Source of the DNA: Caulobacter sp.
GTDB lineage: Bacteria > Pseudomonadota > Alphaproteobacteria > Caulobacterales > Caulobacteraceae
DNA length: 53,373 nucleotides
Assembly (NCBI GenBank): GCA_019636175.1
Contig: JAHBYC010000002.1
Location: 126,759 to 180,131, forward strand
Direction of reading: 5' to 3'
Part shown: piece by piece, positions 36,838 through 45,316 of the stretch
How the letters are laid out: each line of letters begins with the position of its first letter
Numbering within the stretch: position 1 is the first letter of the stretch
Translations under genes and position numbers: made by a program
The notes under the pieces: generated by a model
Databases searched by the model: none
What the model saw: only the letters and a program-made list of their open reading frames with translations
Told to the model about the DNA's origin: nothing

Positions 36838-37758
36838 ATGCGTCGCCTGATCCTGCTGATCGCCGCCCTTTGTCTGGCCCTGCCCGCCGCCGCGCAGCAG
36901 GCGGCCGATCCCGACGCCGACCTGACCGTCGCCCGCCCGGCCTACCGCGCCGGGACGGGACCACGGCTGATGATCGATGGCGGGCACCACAATTTCCACA
37001 CCCTGGACGGCCGCTTCGCCCCGTTCGCCGCCGTGGTCCGGAACGATGGGTTCGTCGTGGAGGCCGGCGACGGTCCGCTGACGGCCGAGGCCCTGGCCGG
37101 CGTCAAGGTGCTGGTGATCTCCAACGCCCTGAACGGCGCCAATGTCCAGGAATGGCGCCTGCCCACCCCCTCGGCCTTCACGCCGGAGGAGATCGCCGTG
37201 GTGAAGGCCTGGGTCGAACAGGGCGGCGGCCTGCTGCTGATCGCCGACCACATGCCCTTCGCCGGCGCGGCCCAGGATCTGGCCGCCGCCTTCGGCTTCC
37301 GCTTTTCCAACGGCTTCGCCCAACGAAACACGCCCGGAAGACCGGACATTTTCACCCGCGAGGCCGGGAGCCTGAAGGCCGATGTCGTCACCGAGGGCCG
37401 CGACCCCGGCGAGGCCATCAGCCAGGTGCGCACCTTCACCGGCTCGGCCTTCGAGGCGCCGGCGCGGGCGCGGCCGATCCTGGTGTTTCCGGCTGGCTAT
37501 CGTTCGCGCGAGCCGGACGTCGCCTGGGAATTCAGCGACCAGACCCCGGAGCATGACATCGAAGGCCAGTTGCAGGGGGCGGTGCTGACCGTCGGCAAGG
37601 GCCGGGTCGCGGTGTTCGGCGAGGCGGCGATGTTCACCGCCCAGCTGGCGGGTCCCAAGCGCACGCCGATGGGTTTCAACGCGCCTGACGCCCCGCGGAA
37701 CCGCCAGCTGATGCTCAACATCGTTCACTGGCTCGCCGGCCTGTTGCCCGCCGCATGA
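36838..37758 (+). CDS. Secreted DUF4350 / GATase-like domain protein
   Basis: A 306-residue protein with a Sec signal (MRRLILLIAALCLALPAAA). The mature domain begins LMIDGGHHNFHT, then AALAGVKVLVISNALNG-type strands, EIAVVKAWVEQGGGLLLIAD and RVAVFGEAAMFTAQL, which follow the class I glutamine-amidotransferase-like (DUF4350) fold with a Rossmann core. No catalytic cysteine is evident at the expected nucleophile position, so enzymatic activity is doubtful. Its stop overlaps the start of the next gene by 4 bp (ATGA), so the two are coupled. Confidence 0.8.
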   Translation: MRRLILLIAALCLALPAAAQQAADPDADLTVARPAYRAGTGPRLMIDGGHHNFHTLDGRFAPFAAVVRNDGFVVEAGDGPLTAEALAGVKVLVISNALNGANVQEWRLPTPSAFTPEEIAVVKAWVEQGGGLLLIADHMPFAGAAQDLAAAFGFRFSNGFAQRNTPGRPDIFTREAGSLKADVVTEGRDPGEAISQVRTFTGSAFEAPARARPILVFPAGYRSREPDVAWEFSDQTPEHDIEGQLQGAVLTVGKGRVAVFGEAAMFTAQLAGPKRTPMGFNAPDAPRNRQLMLNIVHWLAGLLPAA

Positions 37759-38516
37759 CCAACGCCGCAGACCAGATCCGGGCCGTCGTCGCCGGCGTGA
37801 AGCGGCTGTCCACGATCTGGATCGTGATCGGCAACCTGATCCCGCTGATCTGCGTCATCGCCTTCGGCTGGCCCGCCGGCGTGCTGCTGCTGCTCTACTG
37901 GTGCGAGAACGTCATCCTTGGCGGGATCAATGTGCTGAAGATGACGGCCAGCAGCCTGACGTTGGGGCCGGGCGGCCTGATCATCCTGCTGTTCCTCGTG
38001 CCCTTCTTCACCTTCCACTACGGCCTGTTCTGCATGGTGCACGGGGTCTTCGTCGTGGTCATCGGATCGGTCGGCGGCGGGGGACTGGCCAATGCGCCCG
38101 GCGGCCTGGACCCTTCCCCCTTCACGCTGTGGCGGATTGTCCTGGGCCAGATCCAGAGCGAGCCCGGCTTCGGCTGGAGCCTGGCGACCATCGGCGGGAT
38201 GCAGCTGTTCAGCCTGGTGTTCGACTGGCTGGCGCGGCGGCGATATCGCGATGTCTCGCCGATGGAGCAGATGGCCGCACCCTATGGCCGGATCGTGGTG
38301 CTGCACATCGCCCTGCTGGGCGGCGGCTTCCTGATCGCCCTGTGGGGAAGCCCGGTCGGGGCCCTGGCCGTTCTGGTGGTGATGAAGACCCTGTTTGACC
38401 TCGGCTACGTCGCCGTGGCCGACCGCAAGGCGAAGGGCGGCGACGACGCGGCGCTGGCCGATCAGCGCGAGAAGCTCTCCGCCGCCATCCGCAAGTTCGG
38501 ACAGAAGCGGGCCTGA
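37755..38516 (+). CDS. DUF6498-like polytopic membrane protein
   Basis: A 253-residue membrane protein with about five or six helices. Conserved-looking features are LLLLYWCENVILGGINVLKM near the N-terminus and FFTFHYGLFCMVHGVFVVVI in the middle, matching the Trp-x-Glu-Asn and HYG...HG pattern of DUF6498 proteins. The tail is cytoplasmic and charged. Function unknown. Translationally coupled to the DUF4350 protein, which suggests a joint envelope role. Convergent with the NlpC/P60 gene, 6 bp away. Confidence 0.75.
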   Translation: MTNAADQIRAVVAGVKRLSTIWIVIGNLIPLICVIAFGWPAGVLLLLYWCENVILGGINVLKMTASSLTLGPGGLIILLFLVPFFTFHYGLFCMVHGVFVVVIGSVGGGGLANAPGGLDPSPFTLWRIVLGQIQSEPGFGWSLATIGGMQLFSLVFDWLARRRYRDVSPMEQMAAPYGRIVVLHIALLGGGFLIALWGSPVGALAVLVVMKTLFDLGYVAVADRKAKGGDDAALADQREKLSAAIRKFGQKRA

Positions 38517-38522
38517 GACCGG

Positions 38523-39371
38523 TCAGCCGGCCAGGCCGGGCCGGCGAAACGCCGTCGGGGGCCCGGAGCCCGCGGCCTCGATCCGGGTGATCGCGGCGTC
38601 CAGCGGTTCGACGGCGACAGCCATGTGGTGGGCGTTGGCGTGAACCATCCGCGCCCCGTCCAGCATGATGGCCACATGCCCCTTCCAGAACACCAGATCG
38701 CCGCGCCGCAGATCGTCCCGCGAGACCGGCGCGCCGATCCTGGCCTGCATGTCGGTGTCGCGCGGACAGGCCATGCCGCAGGCGGTCAGGGCCATCTGCA
38801 CCAGGCCGGAGCAGTCCAGCCCCAGACTCTCGCGCCCGCCCCAGAGATAGGGCGCGCCGACGAACCGCTCGGCCACCCCCGCCCAGTCGTTCTCATAGCC
38901 CAGCCCGACCGGGGCCAGATGCTCGCTGATGAACCAGCCGCCCCGCGCGCCCCGCGAAAACCGGCCCTCGACGGCCTCGACGCTGACCAGGGCGCCCAGC
39001 GAGAAGAGACCCACGGGCTGGGTCTTGATGTCCGGCCGGCTGAACCCCCAGGTGCGCAGGACGCGGACCCAATGGGTCGGCGCCAGCATGGGCGATGACA
39101 GGGCCTCGACGGGGACCCAGCCGACATAGCCGTCCCGGCGCGACTGGCCGAAGGCATGGTCATCCTGTTCCAGCAGGACGTCGAACCGCTCCCCGAACAG
39201 CAGCCGGCTTTCCTGTTCGGCATCCTCTTGCGGATGGCGACGCAGCGGTGCGGCGGCGGCTGAGACCTGCATCGGCGTGGGGGCCAGATACCGGTCGGCG
39301 GGAACGACCCCCTGCAGGTCGAGGGCGGCCAGTCCCTGGTGAATGAGGGTCGTGCGGCGGTCGAAGCTCAT
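38523..39371 (-). CDS. NlpC/P60 cell-wall hydrolase with SH3-like domains
   Basis: A 282-residue protein. Two bacterial SH3-like domains (about 50-160; RDGYVGWVPVEAL and SRGARGGWFISEHL) precede an NlpC/P60 domain with the catalytic Cys in GLDCSGLVQMAL, His in KGHVAIMLD and third residue His in MVHANAHHM. The family cleaves gamma-D-Glu-(L) diamino acid bonds in peptidoglycan fragments. There is no signal peptide, so it may act in the cytoplasm in muropeptide recycling. It overlaps the leucyl aminopeptidase gene by 4 bp, and the two may cooperate in recycling cell-wall peptides. Confidence 0.9.
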   Translation of the reverse strand: MSFDRRTTLIHQGLAALDLQGVVPADRYLAPTPMQVSAAAAPLRRHPQEDAEQESRLLFGERFDVLLEQDDHAFGQSRRDGYVGWVPVEALSSPMLAPTHWVRVLRTWGFSRPDIKTQPVGLFSLGALVSVEAVEGRFSRGARGGWFISEHLAPVGLGYENDWAGVAERFVGAPYLWGGRESLGLDCSGLVQMALTACGMACPRDTDMQARIGAPVSRDDLRRGDLVFWKGHVAIMLDGARMVHANAHHMAVAVEPLDAAITRIEAAGSGPPTAFRRPGLAG

Positions 39372-40765
39372 CCGAACCTGGCCTTCAGCATGGCGAACAG
39401 CGCGCGGATGGCCTGGGCCTCGCCGCCGACGGGCCAGCCCGGTCGCCCCTTGGGGTTCCAGGCGAAGATGTCGAGATGGACCCAGGCGCCGCTGGTCGGG
39501 GCGAAGCGCTTGAGGAACAGGGCGGCGGTCACCGACCCGGCCTGGGCCCAGCCCTCGGGGTCGTTTCTCAGATCGGCGATCTCCCCGGTCAGGGCGTCTT
39601 CGTAGCCGGCCCAGAGCGGCATGCGCCAGAGCGGATCGCGGGCGGCCAGGGAGGCCGAGGCGATGTCGGCGGCCAGGGCTTCGTCGTCGGTGTAGAAGGG
39701 GATGACCTGCGGCCCCAGGGCGATGCGGGCCGCCCCGGTCAGGGTGGCCATGTCGATGGTCAGGTCCGGCGACAGCTCGTGCGCCCGCGCCAGGGCGTCG
39801 GCCAGGATCAGCCGGCCCTCTGCGTCGGTATTGCCGACCTCGACGGTCAGGCCCTTGCGGGTGGCCAGGACGTCGCCGGGCCGCATGGCGTCGCCGGAGA
39901 TGGCGTTCTCGACGGCGGGGACCAGCACGGCCAGCCGCACGGGCAAGGCCGCGTCCATCACCATCCGCGCCAGGGCCAGGGCGTGGGCGGCGCCGCCCAT
40001 GTCCTTCTTCATCAGCCGCATGCCGGCCGAGGGCTTGATGTCGAGACCGCCGGTGTCGAAGGTCACCCCCTTGCCGACGATGGCGACCAGTGGCGCATCG
40101 GCGGCGGCGCCCGGCCCGGACCAGGACAGTTCGATGATGCGCGGATCGCGGCCGGGACCGGCGGCGCGGCCCACTGCGTGAACCGCCGGATAGCCCTCGG
40201 CCAGAAGCTCGTCGCCGGTGGCCACCGTCAGGGTCGCCCCGTGCTGCTCGGCGATTTCCCGGGCGATGGTCTCGATCTGCAGCGGCCCCATGTCCGAGGC
40301 CGGGGTATTGACCATGTCCCGGGCCAGGGCGCAGGCGTGAGCCAGGCTCTTCACCGCCGCCAGGTCGACGCCCTCCCCGGCCACCAGCCGCGGCCCGGCC
40401 TCGCGGGCGGCGCGGTAGCGGTCGAAGCGATAGCCGCCAAGCCAGAAGGCCAGGGCGATGTCCTCGGCCTTCAGACCCTCCGGCGGTTCGGCCAGGACGT
40501 AGTCGCCGGCGGGCAGCCGGGCGGCGAGACCGCGAAAGGCGAAGGCGTCGTCGCCCGCGCCAAGGCCGAACAACGCCTCGGCGATCTCGCCCGCGTCGTC
40601 ATGCACCAGCAGAAGCTGGCCCGCCCCGGCCTTAAAGCCGCCGGTCTCCGCCAGCCGCCCCAGGCTCGCCGGTCGGGCCGCCAGCAGGTCGGGCCAGGCC
40701 TCGGCCGTGACCGCCCGCAGCGGGATGGCGCGCTCGTCGGAACTGGCGATGACAGGATCGGTCAT
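39368..40765 (-). CDS. Leucyl aminopeptidase family (M17) protein
   Basis: A 465-residue M17 dizinc aminopeptidase. Metal and active-site motifs are GKGVTFDTGGLDIKPS (Lys, Asp), MKKDMGGAAHALALAR and the signature NTDAEGRLILADAL (Asp, Glu, Arg). The N-terminal third is the divergent regulatory domain. A longer frame upstream is not family-like; the ATG at 40765 is the start. It releases N-terminal residues from peptides in the cytoplasm. Operon with the downstream NlpC/P60 gene (ATGA overlap). Similar pairs occur in other alphaproteobacteria. Confidence 0.93.
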   Translation of the reverse strand: MTDPVIASSDERAIPLRAVTAEAWPDLLAARPASLGRLAETGGFKAGAGQLLLVHDDAGEIAEALFGLGAGDDAFAFRGLAARLPAGDYVLAEPPEGLKAEDIALAFWLGGYRFDRYRAAREAGPRLVAGEGVDLAAVKSLAHACALARDMVNTPASDMGPLQIETIAREIAEQHGATLTVATGDELLAEGYPAVHAVGRAAGPGRDPRIIELSWSGPGAAADAPLVAIVGKGVTFDTGGLDIKPSAGMRLMKKDMGGAAHALALARMVMDAALPVRLAVLVPAVENAISGDAMRPGDVLATRKGLTVEVGNTDAEGRLILADALARAHELSPDLTIDMATLTGAARIALGPQVIPFYTDDEALAADIASASLAARDPLWRMPLWAGYEDALTGEIADLRNDPEGWAQAGSVTAALFLKRFAPTSGAWVHLDIFAWNPKGRPGWPVGGEAQAIRALFAMLKARFG

Positions 40766-40790
40766 GGGCGGGGACCTCTCAAAAACATGC

Positions 40791-40805
40791 TTAACGATTC
40801 CTTGA
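40791..40805. promoter_or_regulatory. CtrA-like box upstream of the TadD-like gene
   Basis: TTAA-CGATTCC-TTGA, an almost exact match to the CtrA site TTAA-N7-TTAA, ending about 50 bp before the TPR gene. In Caulobacter, CtrA controls pilus genes, so the position is sensible, but a near-match of eight bases has weak support. Confidence 0.35.
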
Positions 40806-40855
40806 TCCGGCCCGGCGATGCTGTCGCCCTGTCCGACCAGACCAAGGGTCTCCCC

Positions 40856-41770
40856 ATGTGTCGCAACCGCGCCCTCGCCGCAACCGTTCTCACCCCGGCC
40901 CTGCTTCTGCTGACGCTTCCCGGCGCCGCCCAGGCCGCCGGCTGGCCCTTCGGCGGCAAGGCGAAAACGGCGCCGCCCGCCACAGCCCCGGCCGCCCAGC
41001 CCGCCGCCGCGTCGACCACGCCCGGACAGACCATAACCCCCCTGGCCCCGCCGCCGGCCCAGCAGAAGGCCAGCGCCGCGCAGCGGGCCGAGGCCCGTCG
41101 CTTCGAACCCCTCGCCGCGGCGGCCTTCTGGGGGCGGGAGTTCGAAATCGACCCCCGCGACGCCGAGGCCGGCATCGGCCTGTCCCAGGCCCTGCGGGCG
41201 CTGGGCCGTTCGCGGGACGCGGTGGCCACCTCCGAGGCGGTGCTGGTGATCGATCCGCAGAATCTCAACGCCATGCTGGAGACGGCGCGGTCCTACATCG
41301 CCATGGGCCAGGGCTTCTACGCCATCGAGCCGGCCCGGCAGGCGGCCAGGCTGTCGCCGCGCGACTGGCGCCCCGTCGCCCTGCTGGCGGTGGCCTATGA
41401 GCAGGCCCAGCGCGACGAGGAGGCGCTGGCCGCCCATCGCCAGGCCCTGGGCATGGCCCCGGATGAGCCGGCGGTGCTGAGCAACTACGCCATGTATCAG
41501 GCCGGCCGGGGCGATCTGGCCGGCGCCGAACAGATGCTGCGCCGCGCCGCGGCCAGCCCCCGGTCGACCGCCCAGATTCGCCAGAACCTGGCCCTGGTCA
41601 TCGGACTGCAGGGCCGCCTGGGCGAGGCCGAACAGCTGGCCCGCCAGGACCTTCCGCCGGCCATGGTCGACAGCAACATGGCCTGGCTGAAAGCCGCCCT
41701 GGCCAAGGGCCCCGCTGGAACAGGGGGCGAGCGCAGCTGGCAATCGGTGACCCAGGGCGGCGGACGGTAG
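40856..41770 (+). CDS. tadD: Exported TPR protein, TadD-like (Flp pilus assembly)
   Basis: A 304-residue protein with an N-terminal signal (CRNRALAATVLTPALLLLTL) ending near QAAGW, a low-complexity Pro/Ala linker (about 35-75), then tetratricopeptide repeats through about residue 260 (for example DAEAGIGLSQALRALGRSRD and DEPAVLSNYAMYQAGRGDLA). TadD is a TPR lipoprotein/periplasmic protein needed for secretin assembly in Tad systems; here there is no lipobox. The pilus operon lies only 2.5 kb downstream. The start at 40856 is inferred from the signal peptide, without a strong ribosome site; an ATG at 40787 would add 23 residues. Confidence 0.75.
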   Translation: MCRNRALAATVLTPALLLLTLPGAAQAAGWPFGGKAKTAPPATAPAAQPAAASTTPGQTITPLAPPPAQQKASAAQRAEARRFEPLAAAAFWGREFEIDPRDAEAGIGLSQALRALGRSRDAVATSEAVLVIDPQNLNAMLETARSYIAMGQGFYAIEPARQAARLSPRDWRPVALLAVAYEQAQRDEEALAAHRQALGMAPDEPAVLSNYAMYQAGRGDLAGAEQMLRRAAASPRSTAQIRQNLALVIGLQGRLGEAEQLARQDLPPAMVDSNMAWLKAALAKGPAGTGGERSWQSVTQGGGR

Positions 41771-41811
41771 GCTGCCGGGGTCCGTCCAAGGGCCCCTCGT
41801 CGCCCGCGATG

Positions 41812-43155
41812 CTAGCTCGCCAGGTTGAGCACGACCCGCAGACCCGGGGCGGCGTCCTCCAGCCGGACCTCGCCCCCATGCAGCTTGGCGCAGGCGGCGA
41901 CGATGGCCAGGCCAAGGCCCGACCCCTGCAACGTCCGGCTCTCGTCCAGCCGCACGAAACGGTGCAGCACCCGCTCGCGGTCGCCGGCCGGGACGCCCGG
42001 CCCGTTGTCCGTGACGGTGATCCGCGCGCCAAAGGGGCTCCGATCAAGGCGGACGGTGATTTCCGCGCCCTGACCGCCGTAGCGTGAGGCGTTGTGCAGG
42101 AGATTGCCCAGCGCCTGTCGCAGCAGCAGGGCGTGGGCGGGGATCACGGTCGGCGCCGGCGGCAGGCTGAGGGTCAGGGTCTGGCCGGCGTCCTCGATCA
42201 TCGGCGTGAACAACTCGACCATTTCCTCGACCAGGGGCGCCAGGTCGAGCGGCGCCATGCTTTCCCGCGACAGGCCCGACTCGGCGCGAGCGATATCCAG
42301 CAGGCTGGAGATGGTGGCCAGGATCTGGTCGGCGCCGCGGTCGGCCCGCTCGATCTGGGCGAGGCGCTCGGCGGCCGGAAGCGCCGGGTCGGCCGCCTGG
42401 GCAAGCGCCGCCCTCAGCCGCGCCAGGGGCAGGCGAAGATCATGCGCCAGGCTGTCGGTGACCAGTCTCAGGTCGCCCAGCAGGTCCTCGATCCGGACCA
42501 GCATGGTGTTCACCGACCGGCCCAGATCGTCAAAGACATCGCCCCCCGGGGCGGTGGGCGCCCTGGCCGACAGATCGCCGCCGGCGATACGCTCCGCCGC
42601 CGCCGCGATGCCCCGCGCCCGACGGACCAGCAGACGCTGTAGCCAGACGCTGGCCGTGGCGACGGCCAGGAGGCTGACGAACAGGGCGGCGAACACCGCG
42701 CCGAGCACCGCGTTGCGGAAGTCCTGGCGGTCAGCCAGGTCCTCGAAAATGGCCAGAGTGCCGCTGGTCGCCATGGGCTGGACCAGCACCTCATAGCTGC
42801 GGTCGCCGACGGTGAGGGTCGTGAAGCCGGGCCCCGGCAGCTTCGCGAAGGGCATGACGGTGTCGCCGCCGATGAGACGCCCCGAATCGTTGAAGACGGC
42901 GAAGGTGAAGGCGCCCGCCTCCAGCCGGTCGCGGCGATCAAGGGCCCGGGCCATCGCCGCAAGCCCTTCCTCATGGGCGAAGGCGACGAAATAGTCGCGG
43001 GCGGTGCCGGCCACCAGACGCTGGCGGCGAACGATCTGGGCCTCGCCGGTGATGTCGATGACGGTCATGCTGACGGTCAGCAGCACGGCGATGCAGACGC
43101 CAAGCACCGCCGCCAGAAGGCCTGGCCTGGCGCTGATGCGGAAACGATCCCTCAC
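41812..43155 (-). CDS. Sensor histidine kinase
   Basis: A 447-residue membrane kinase beginning at GTG (43155), which overlaps the stop of the response regulator (GTGA). Helix 1 is at about 13-33, a periplasmic sensor at about 35-150, helix 2 at about 155-175 and a HAMP domain follows (RGIAAAAERIAGGDLSAR). The DHp helix carries DSLAHDLRLPLARLR with the phospho-histidine, and the ATPase has NLLHNASRYGG (N box), DNGPGVP (G1) and GSGLGLAIV (G2). The signal is not identifiable. It pairs with the regulator at 43152-43835, next to a small exported PsiF-like protein that is a candidate target. Convergent with tadD. Confidence 0.92.
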   Translation of the reverse strand: MRDRFRISARPGLLAAVLGVCIAVLLTVSMTVIDITGEAQIVRRQRLVAGTARDYFVAFAHEEGLAAMARALDRRDRLEAGAFTFAVFNDSGRLIGGDTVMPFAKLPGPGFTTLTVGDRSYEVLVQPMATSGTLAIFEDLADRQDFRNAVLGAVFAALFVSLLAVATASVWLQRLLVRRARGIAAAAERIAGGDLSARAPTAPGGDVFDDLGRSVNTMLVRIEDLLGDLRLVTDSLAHDLRLPLARLRAALAQAADPALPAAERLAQIERADRGADQILATISSLLDIARAESGLSRESMAPLDLAPLVEEMVELFTPMIEDAGQTLTLSLPPAPTVIPAHALLLRQALGNLLHNASRYGGQGAEITVRLDRSPFGARITVTDNGPGVPAGDRERVLHRFVRLDESRTLQGSGLGLAIVAACAKLHGGEVRLEDAAPGLRVVLNLAS

Positions 43156-43835
43156 GGGGCGGGCGACAGCCGGTAGCCGGACCCCCGCACGGTGTGCAGC
43201 AGCGGCGCCGGGAAGCCGTCGTCGATCTTTCTTCGCAACCGGCTGATATGGGTGTCGATCAGGCTGGTGTGGGGGTCGAAGCGATAGTCCCAGACCTCTT
43301 CCAGCAGCATGGTGCGGGTGACCACCCGGTCGTGGTGGCGCAGCAGGTATTCGAGCAGTTTCAGTTCGCGGGGCAGCAGGTCGATGGTCCGGCCCGCGCG
43401 GGTGACGCGTCGGGTGAGGAGATCAAGGTTGAGGTCGCCACAGGCCAGCGCCGTTTCCTTCGGCTGGGCGGCGCCGCGGCGCATCAGGTTGTCGAGCCGG
43501 GCCGACAGTTCGGAAAAGCCGAAGGGCTTGGTCAGATAGTCATCTCCACCGGCCCGCAGGCCCTTCACCCGTTCGTCGAGGTGGGCCAGGGCGCTGAGGA
43601 ACAGGACGGGGGTGGCGACCTCGGCGGCGCGCAGGGCCCGGACCACCGCCAGGCCGTCCATGCCCGGCACCATGCGGTCCATGACGATGGCGTCGAATGT
43701 CTGGGCCGTGGCGAGGTAGAGGCCGTCGCGCCCGTCGGCCGCGTGTTCGACCGTGAAACCTTCCTCGCGAAGGCCCTTGAGCACATAGTCGGCGGTGTCG
43801 GCGTCGTCTTCGACCAGCAGGACGCGGCGGCTCAT
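43152..43835 (-). CDS. OmpR/PhoB-type response regulator
   Basis: A 227-residue regulator. The receiver domain has EDDAD, the phospho-acceptor in AIVMDRMVPGMDG and the lysine in LTKPFGFSEL. The winged-helix C-terminal domain contains LLPRELKLLEYLLRHHDRV and the recognition helix IDTHISRLRRKIDD, ending TVRGSGYRLSP. GGAG 8 bp before the ATG at 43835 fixes the start. Forms an operon with the histidine kinase, transcribed away from the pilus operon. It may activate the adjacent small secreted protein gene. Confidence 0.93.
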   Translation of the reverse strand: MSRRVLLVEDDADTADYVLKGLREEGFTVEHAADGRDGLYLATAQTFDAIVMDRMVPGMDGLAVVRALRAAEVATPVLFLSALAHLDERVKGLRAGGDDYLTKPFGFSELSARLDNLMRRGAAQPKETALACGDLNLDLLTRRVTRAGRTIDLLPRELKLLEYLLRHHDRVVTRTMLLEEVWDYRFDPHTSLIDTHISRLRRKIDDGFPAPLLHTVRGSGYRLSPAP

Positions 43836-43889
43836 GGGGCGCTCCGGAAGCGCTGACAGCTGAAGCTTGCAGGATGTCAAAATTGGGAC

Positions 43890-43917
43890 GGGCGACCGTC
43901 CGGGGAGACGGCCGCCC
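43890..43917 (-). terminator. Hairpin terminator after the PsiF-like gene
   Basis: GGGCGACCGTC and GACGGCCGCCC pair (10 of 11 positions) around a CGGGGA loop. On the minus strand it is followed by GTCCCAATTTTG, a short T run, so it can end the PsiF-like transcript before the regulator gene. Confidence 0.55.
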
Positions 43918-43994
43918 GCGGGGGGACAGTTCAGATGGCGACGGACCTGGGGGTGCGGGGGAAAGGGTCGGTCCGGCGCCCGGGGAGGGGCCGA

Positions 43995-44201
43995 TCAGCC
44001 CTTGGCGACGCAGGCCTTGATGAAGGCCTTGTGGCTGCCCTTGTGGGTGGTCTGGGCCTTCCACTCGGCCTCGCAGCTGGTGCGCTTGGTCGAGGCGACG
44101 GCGGCCTTGGGCTTGGCCGGCGCGGCGGTGGTGGCGGCGCCGGCGGAGCCGGCGATGGCGAGGCCGGCGATCGCCAGCAGAACGGGGGCGAACTTGGTCA
44201 T
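43995..44201 (-). CDS. Small exported PsiF-like protein
   Basis: A 68-residue protein: a signal peptide (MTKFAPVLLAIAGLAIAGSA, cleavage at GAA near residue 22), then a short linker and one repeat with two cysteines (Cys43 and Cys64) in TSCEAEWKAQTTHKG and KAFIKACVAKG. This resembles the PsiF repeat (phosphate-starvation-inducible PsiF), in which two cysteines 20 residues apart form a disulfide. It lies beside the histidine kinase/response regulator pair, separated from it by a terminator, so it may be their target. The AGAGGA before the ATG at 44201 is a reasonable ribosome site. Confidence 0.82.
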   Translation of the reverse strand: MTKFAPVLLAIAGLAIAGSAGAATTAAPAKPKAAVASTKRTSCEAEWKAQTTHKGSHKAFIKACVAKG

Positions 44202-44270
44202 GGTGTAGCGTGGTCCTCTTTAGGGGTGGGCGGCTCTGTGTCCGCCATGACCACACCTCTAGAGAGCCCG

Positions 44271-44311
44271 CCTTACAGCCGGTCCGGGCCCAACCTCGCA
44301 AATCTGTAAGG
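44271..44311. promoter_or_regulatory. 8-bp perfect inverted repeat between the PsiF-like and cpaH genes
   Basis: CCTTACAG at 44271-44278 and CTGTAAGG at 44304-44311, with a 25-nt spacer. It may be an operator for the PsiF-like gene (starts 70 bp downstream) or a weak terminator for the pilus operon, since it lies 6 bp after the cpaH stop; there is no T run. Confidence 0.4.
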
Positions 44312-44316
44312 TCGGC

Positions 44317-45303
44317 CTACTGCTTGGCCATGATGTCCTGAACCTTGATGATCGCCGGTCCCAGGATGACCACGAACAGCACGGGCAGGAAGAACAGGAT
44401 CATCGGCACGGTCAGCTTGGCCGGCAGGGCGGCGGCCTTCTTCTCGGCGGCCGAAAGGCGCAGTTCGCGGTTTTCCTTGGCCATGACCCGCAGGGCCGCG
44501 CCCAGCGGCGTGCCGTAGCGCTCGGCCTGGATCATGGCGGTGACCACCGACTTGACGCCCGGATGGTTGGTGCGGCGGGCCAGACCTTCATAGGCCAGGC
44601 GGCGCTCGGGCAGGTAGGACAGCTCGGCGGTCAGCAGGGACAGTTCCTCGGCCAGTTCGATCGAGCTGGAGCCGACCTCCTGGCTGACCTTGGTGATCGC
44701 CGCCTCGATGGACATGCCGCTCTCCACACAGATCAGCAGCAGGTCGAGGCTGTCTGGAAAGGCGGCGACGATGCTCTCGCGGCGTTTGGTGGCGATGTTG
44801 GAGATATAGAGGTTGGGCGCGTAGTAGCCGATCAGCAGGGCGGCGACGCAGGCGGTGAACTTCTGCATCGTCAACAGGCCGAAGTCGTTGATCAGAAACA
44901 GATAGAAGGCCACCGCCAGGGCGAAGGCGAAGGGCATGACGAAGCGGAAGAAATAGAAGGTCGAGACCGGGCGCGGGCCGCGAAAGCCCGCCTGGGCCAG
45001 CTTGTCGACGACCTTGGGATCCTCAAGAAGGCGCGACAGCTGCAGCCGGTCGACCACCTTCTTGTAGAGCCCCTCGTCGGTGTGGCGCAGGCTGGTGGTG
45101 GTCGCCGAGCCCTTCTTGGCCAGGGCCTCGCGGTTTCGCTTGCGCAGTTCCTCGCGGCGGTTGGCCACCGACTTGAGCCGCCCCTCCAGATTGCTGCCCT
45201 TCAGCATCGGGCTGACCAGGGTGACGATGGTGGCGAAGACGACCGTGGCGACGAAGGCGGTGAGGACGTTGTCCGGATCAGTCAGGGTGTTGGCGAGGCT
45301 CAT
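44317..45303 (-). CDS. cpaH: Flp/Tad pilus inner-membrane platform protein CpaH (TadC)
   Basis: A 328-residue T2SSF-domain protein with membrane helices at about 10-32, 120-160 and near the C-terminus (PMILFFLPVLFVVILGPAII). The GspF/TadC core is visible in FPDSLDLLLICVESGMSIEAA and ERYGTPLGAALRVMAKENR. With CpaG (TadB) it forms the assembly platform through which the CpaF ATPase drives pilin extraction and insertion. Last gene of the operon, 13 bp after cpaG. Confidence 0.94.
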   Translation of the reverse strand: MSLANTLTDPDNVLTAFVATVVFATIVTLVSPMLKGSNLEGRLKSVANRREELRKRNREALAKKGSATTTSLRHTDEGLYKKVVDRLQLSRLLEDPKVVDKLAQAGFRGPRPVSTFYFFRFVMPFAFALAVAFYLFLINDFGLLTMQKFTACVAALLIGYYAPNLYISNIATKRRESIVAAFPDSLDLLLICVESGMSIEAAITKVSQEVGSSSIELAEELSLLTAELSYLPERRLAYEGLARRTNHPGVKSVVTAMIQAERYGTPLGAALRVMAKENRELRLSAAEKKAAALPAKLTVPMILFFLPVLFVVILGPAIIKVQDIMAKQ

Positions 45304-45316
45304 GACATGCTCCCCG

